Below are positions 6,332-8,135 of a stretch of 8,135 bases of DNA, in pieces. Position 1 is the stretch's first letter, and every line of letters starts with the position of its first letter. The translations under genes and the position numbers were made by a program. Under the pieces are notes generated by a model that had not been told where the DNA came from, did no database searches, and saw only the letters and a list, made by a program, of their open reading frames with translations. Location: assembly GCA_905479615.1 (NCBI GenBank), contig CAJQNH010000072.1, positions 1 to 8,135 on the forward strand, in the 5' to 3' direction. The stretch comes from an uncultured Eudoraea sp. Lineage in GTDB: Bacteria; Bacteroidota; Bacteroidia; Flavobacteriales; Flavobacteriaceae.

Positions 6332-6997
6332 ATGAACGTTTCCATTCATCCAAGTTGGCAGAGTCAGTTGCAGTCTGAATTCCAACAACCTTATTTTAAT
6401 TCACTGGTGCAGTTTGTTAGAGATGAATATTCCTCAACTACCTGTTATCCAAAGGCGAACATGATATTTGCCGCATTTGACCATTCAAATTTTGAGGGGA
6501 CTAAAGTGGTTATCATTGGTCAGGATCCTTATCACGGGCCTGACCAGGCCAATGGTCTCTGTTTTTCGGTAAAAGATGGAATACGTCACCCACCATCATT
6601 AATAAATATATTTAAGGAAATAGAAACGGATATAGGTAAACCCTATCCAAAAAGTGGTAACCTTGAAGAATGGGCAGACCAGGGCGTTTTGTTATTGAAT
6701 GCAACACTTACTGTAAGAGCACATAGCGCCGGAAGTCATCAGAATAAGGGATGGGAAGTTTTTACTGATGCCGTTATCCGAAAGCTTTCAGTCGAAAAGG
6801 AAGGACTGGTGTTTTTGTTATGGGGAGGATTTGCTAAAAAGAAGATAGCATTGATAGATGCTTCAAAACACCATATTCTTACCTCTGGGCATCCTTCTCC
6901 TTTAAGTGCTAACAGAGGCTTGTGGTTTGGGAACAAGCATTTCAGTAAATCAAATGAATTATTAAAGAAAATGGGCAAAGAGCCTATAAACTGGTGA
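6332..6997 (+). CDS. ung: Uracil-DNA glycosylase, family 1
   Basis: A complete 221-residue family-1 uracil-DNA glycosylase, which removes uracil from DNA after cytosine deamination or dUMP misincorporation and starts base-excision repair. All key motifs are present: GQDPYH at 63-68 (D65 activates water, Y67 excludes thymine), F78 for uracil stacking, the uracil-reading N123 in LLLNATLTV, and the DNA-intercalation loop HPSPLS at 187-192 with catalytic H187. Length and start fit the family; the N-terminus MNVSIHPSWQ is the usual short lead-in. There is no Shine-Dalgarno sequence before the ATG, as is common in this phylum. The 3' end overlaps the convergent binding-protein gene by 14 bases, so the last codons of both genes share DNA. 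Confidence 0.97.
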   Translation: MNVSIHPSWQSQLQSEFQQPYFNSLVQFVRDEYSSTTCYPKANMIFAAFDHSNFEGTKVVIIGQDPYHGPDQANGLCFSVKDGIRHPPSLINIFKEIETDIGKPYPKSGNLEEWADQGVLLLNATLTVRAHSAGSHQNKGWEVFTDAVIRKLSVEKEGLVFLLWGGFAKKKIALIDASKHHILTSGHPSPLSANRGLWFGNKHFSKSNELLKKMGKEPINW

Positions 6998-7835
6998 TAA
7001 GTTTATCAACTTCAAGTTTGTGACTTATCAATCCCAACTTAAACAGATAATCCTGCACATTCTCAATTGTTTCGGCACTTAGCTGTGACTGACTCCATTG
7101 GGTCATTCCTAACCAATCACGTATATCTTCTAACTGTTGCCCATACCTATTGGATAATGTCTTGTCAATACTTGGAATAAGTTTAAATTCTGATGTGTAA
7201 AGATTAATAACTTCTAAAATATGGCAAAGAATCTCCTTATTCTTTGTGAGAAATGATTCAGTAGCAGCGATAACAAAACATGGCCATGGAGTGGGGCAGT
7301 CTTCTAATCTTCTAAAGATCCCTGCATCAACAATGGGTTTTGTTGTAAAGTGTTCCCACATAAAATAATCTGCTGTTCCCGATTTTAGTGCTTCTATTGC
7401 CCCATCCAGAGTGTGAATTATCTCAAAATTCAAAGAAGATGTTTCCCAACCCTGATTCCGGGCATTTACAAAAGACATTAAATGGCTGCCACTTCCTATT
7501 CTGGAGATGGCTGCAGTAGTTCTTTCCAAATCTGATATTGTATGGTATTTGCTACTAGCCGCAACATGTATTCCCCACTGAAGTGGCGTTGCAATATACT
7601 CTTGTACTATTTTTACGGGATTACCTTCAATAACGCTTTTCACAATTCCTTCTGTAAGAATAATGGCTAATTCTGCTTGCCCATTCTCTAACATTTCACT
7701 CATTTTCCCTGTGCCTTCCGGAATATCTGTCCATACCACATCTATTCCTCTTGTTTTAAAAGCACCTTCTTCTATAGCCATTAGCCAGGGAAAATTAAAG
7801 TGTTCCGGAACGCCTACAATTTTTACAGTTTTCAA
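6984..7835 (-). CDS. Cytosolic periplasmic-binding-protein-fold protein, Ca3427-like
   Basis: A 283-residue type-2 solute-binding fold related to NMT1/ThiY-type binding proteins and most like the Ca3427 group found in fungi and bacteria. Visible marks are the N-terminal KIVGVPEHFNFPW with MAIEEGAF, the ligand-region block GQAELAIILTEG, and the characteristic GTADYFMWEHFTTKP followed by RRLEDCPTPWPCF. There is no signal peptide: the fold begins at residue 2, so the protein should stay in the cytosol and is not an ordinary transporter component. No permease or ATPase gene is nearby. The start is TTG, overlapping the upstream uridine phosphorylase stop as TTGA; an in-frame TAA lies five codons upstream with no ATG between, so a rare start is the only good choice. 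The tight coupling suggests a nucleoside- or base-related job, which is inference only. Confidence 0.85.
   Translation of the reverse strand: MKTVKIVGVPEHFNFPWLMAIEEGAFKTRGIDVVWTDIPEGTGKMSEMLENGQAELAIILTEGIVKSVIEGNPVKIVQEYIATPLQWGIHVAASSKYHTISDLERTTAAISRIGSGSHLMSFVNARNQGWETSSLNFEIIHTLDGAIEALKSGTADYFMWEHFTTKPIVDAGIFRRLEDCPTPWPCFVIAATESFLTKNKEILCHILEVINLYTSEFKLIPSIDKTLSNRYGQQLEDIRDWLGMTQWSQSQLSAETIENVQDYLFKLGLISHKLEVDKLITSL
6995..7030. repeat. Nested inverted repeats at the ung / binding-protein convergent end
   Basis: TGATAAGT at 6995-7002 is inverted as ACTTATCA at 7023-7030. The same left arm also pairs locally as TGATAA-GT-TTATCA (6995-7008), and AACTT/AAGTT lies in the loop. It begins at the ung stop codon and lies inside the last codons of the binding-protein gene. 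It could form alternative hairpins in both transcripts and act as a two-way terminator, but there is no U-run after it, so that function is weakly supported. Confidence 0.4.
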
Positions 7836-8135
7836 TAGACCGTAAGTTTATCAAGGGTATATTTAATAAGGGAATCAATAGTTTTAACCGGATCTTTGGA
7901 AAATTGGCCTGTAATTCTGTTTGCCAGCACGCAATTCATTGATGCTGCTCTGTGCCCCATTAATTTTGCAAGCCCAAAAATTGCAGATGTTTCCATTTCC
8001 AGATTAGTAATTCTCATTCCATTATACTCAAAAGAACTTAATTTAGAATTAAGGTCATTATCCTCTAATAATAAGCGAAGCCTTCGCCCCTGGGGTCCAT
8101 AGAAACCAACGTTGGTCCCGGTGAAACCTAAAATA
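7832..8135 (-). CDS. udp: Uridine phosphorylase, C-terminal part (5' end outside window)
   Basis: The - strand frame is open from the window edge to TGA at 7834-7832 and gives the last 100 residues of a nucleoside phosphorylase of the uridine type. This enzyme splits uridine with phosphate into uracil and ribose-1-phosphate in pyrimidine salvage. The visible part starts ILGFTGTNVGFYGPQGR; Q15 and R17 match the Gln-x-Arg pair that reads the uracil ring in uridine phosphorylases. NLEMETSAIFGLA at 44-56 holds the Glu-Met-Glu that contacts ribose and phosphate. An internal Met (position 8017) is not the start, because the conserved uracil-binding part lies upstream of it. The stop codon overlaps the TTG start of the binding-protein gene, so the two form an operon. 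A related nucleoside specificity cannot be excluded from the C-terminal part alone. Confidence 0.9.
   Translation of the reverse strand, partial: ILGFTGTNVGFYGPQGRRLRLLLEDNDLNSKLSSFEYNGMRITNLEMETSAIFGLAKLMGHRAASMNCVLANRITGQFSKDPVKTIDSLIKYTLDKLTVY

Noticed and set aside
7832..8017. A 61-residue gene starting at the Met at 8017 on the - strand
   Set aside because: The same frame continues upstream to the window edge with conserved uridine phosphorylase sequence (FYGPQGR), so this Met is internal.

Overview
The window looks like a stretch of chromosome from a member of the Flavobacteriaceae (phylum Bacteroidota). The evidence is AT-rich DNA, tightly packed genes, few obvious Shine-Dalgarno sites, TAnnTTTG-like promoter elements, and protein types typical of the group: a MutS2 without an Smr domain, a DUF6340-like lipoprotein, a DCC-family protein and a flavobacterial-type uridine phosphorylase. 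It reads as ordinary chromosome. I see no insertion sequence, phage gene, CRISPR array, tRNA or rRNA.

Left part (1-2220, + strand): three genes joined by short overlaps. They are the end of an ATP-grasp ligase of the glutathione-synthetase type, an N-formylglutamate amidohydrolase (FGase) family hydrolase, and a DUF1704/QEGLA zinc metallopeptidase related to eukaryotic tubulin-tyrosine carboxypeptidases of the MATCAP type. A ligase, an amidohydrolase and a carboxypeptidase-like enzyme translated as one unit suggest a pathway that adds and removes an amino acid on a peptide or small molecule. The substrate is unknown. This is the best candidate here for a poorly described system.

Middle part (2222-6242): a small DCC-family thiol-disulfide oxidoreductase-like gene and mutS2 lie on the - strand. 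A lipoprotein of unknown function is transcribed divergently from mutS2. The 219-base gap between mutS2 and the lipoprotein holds a likely mutS2 promoter and a perfect 8-base inverted repeat with a 10-base spacer.

Right part (6332-8135): ung, encoding a complete family-1 uracil-DNA glycosylase, runs on the + strand. Its 3' end overlaps by 14 bases the end of a - strand gene for a periplasmic-binding-protein fold (Ca3427-like) that has no signal peptide and so is probably cytosolic. That gene is coupled by a TTGA overlap to an upstream uridine phosphorylase gene, which runs off the window edge. Uracil repair, uridine breakdown and an orphan cytosolic binding protein therefore sit side by side, although ung is on the opposite strand and is not part of that operon.
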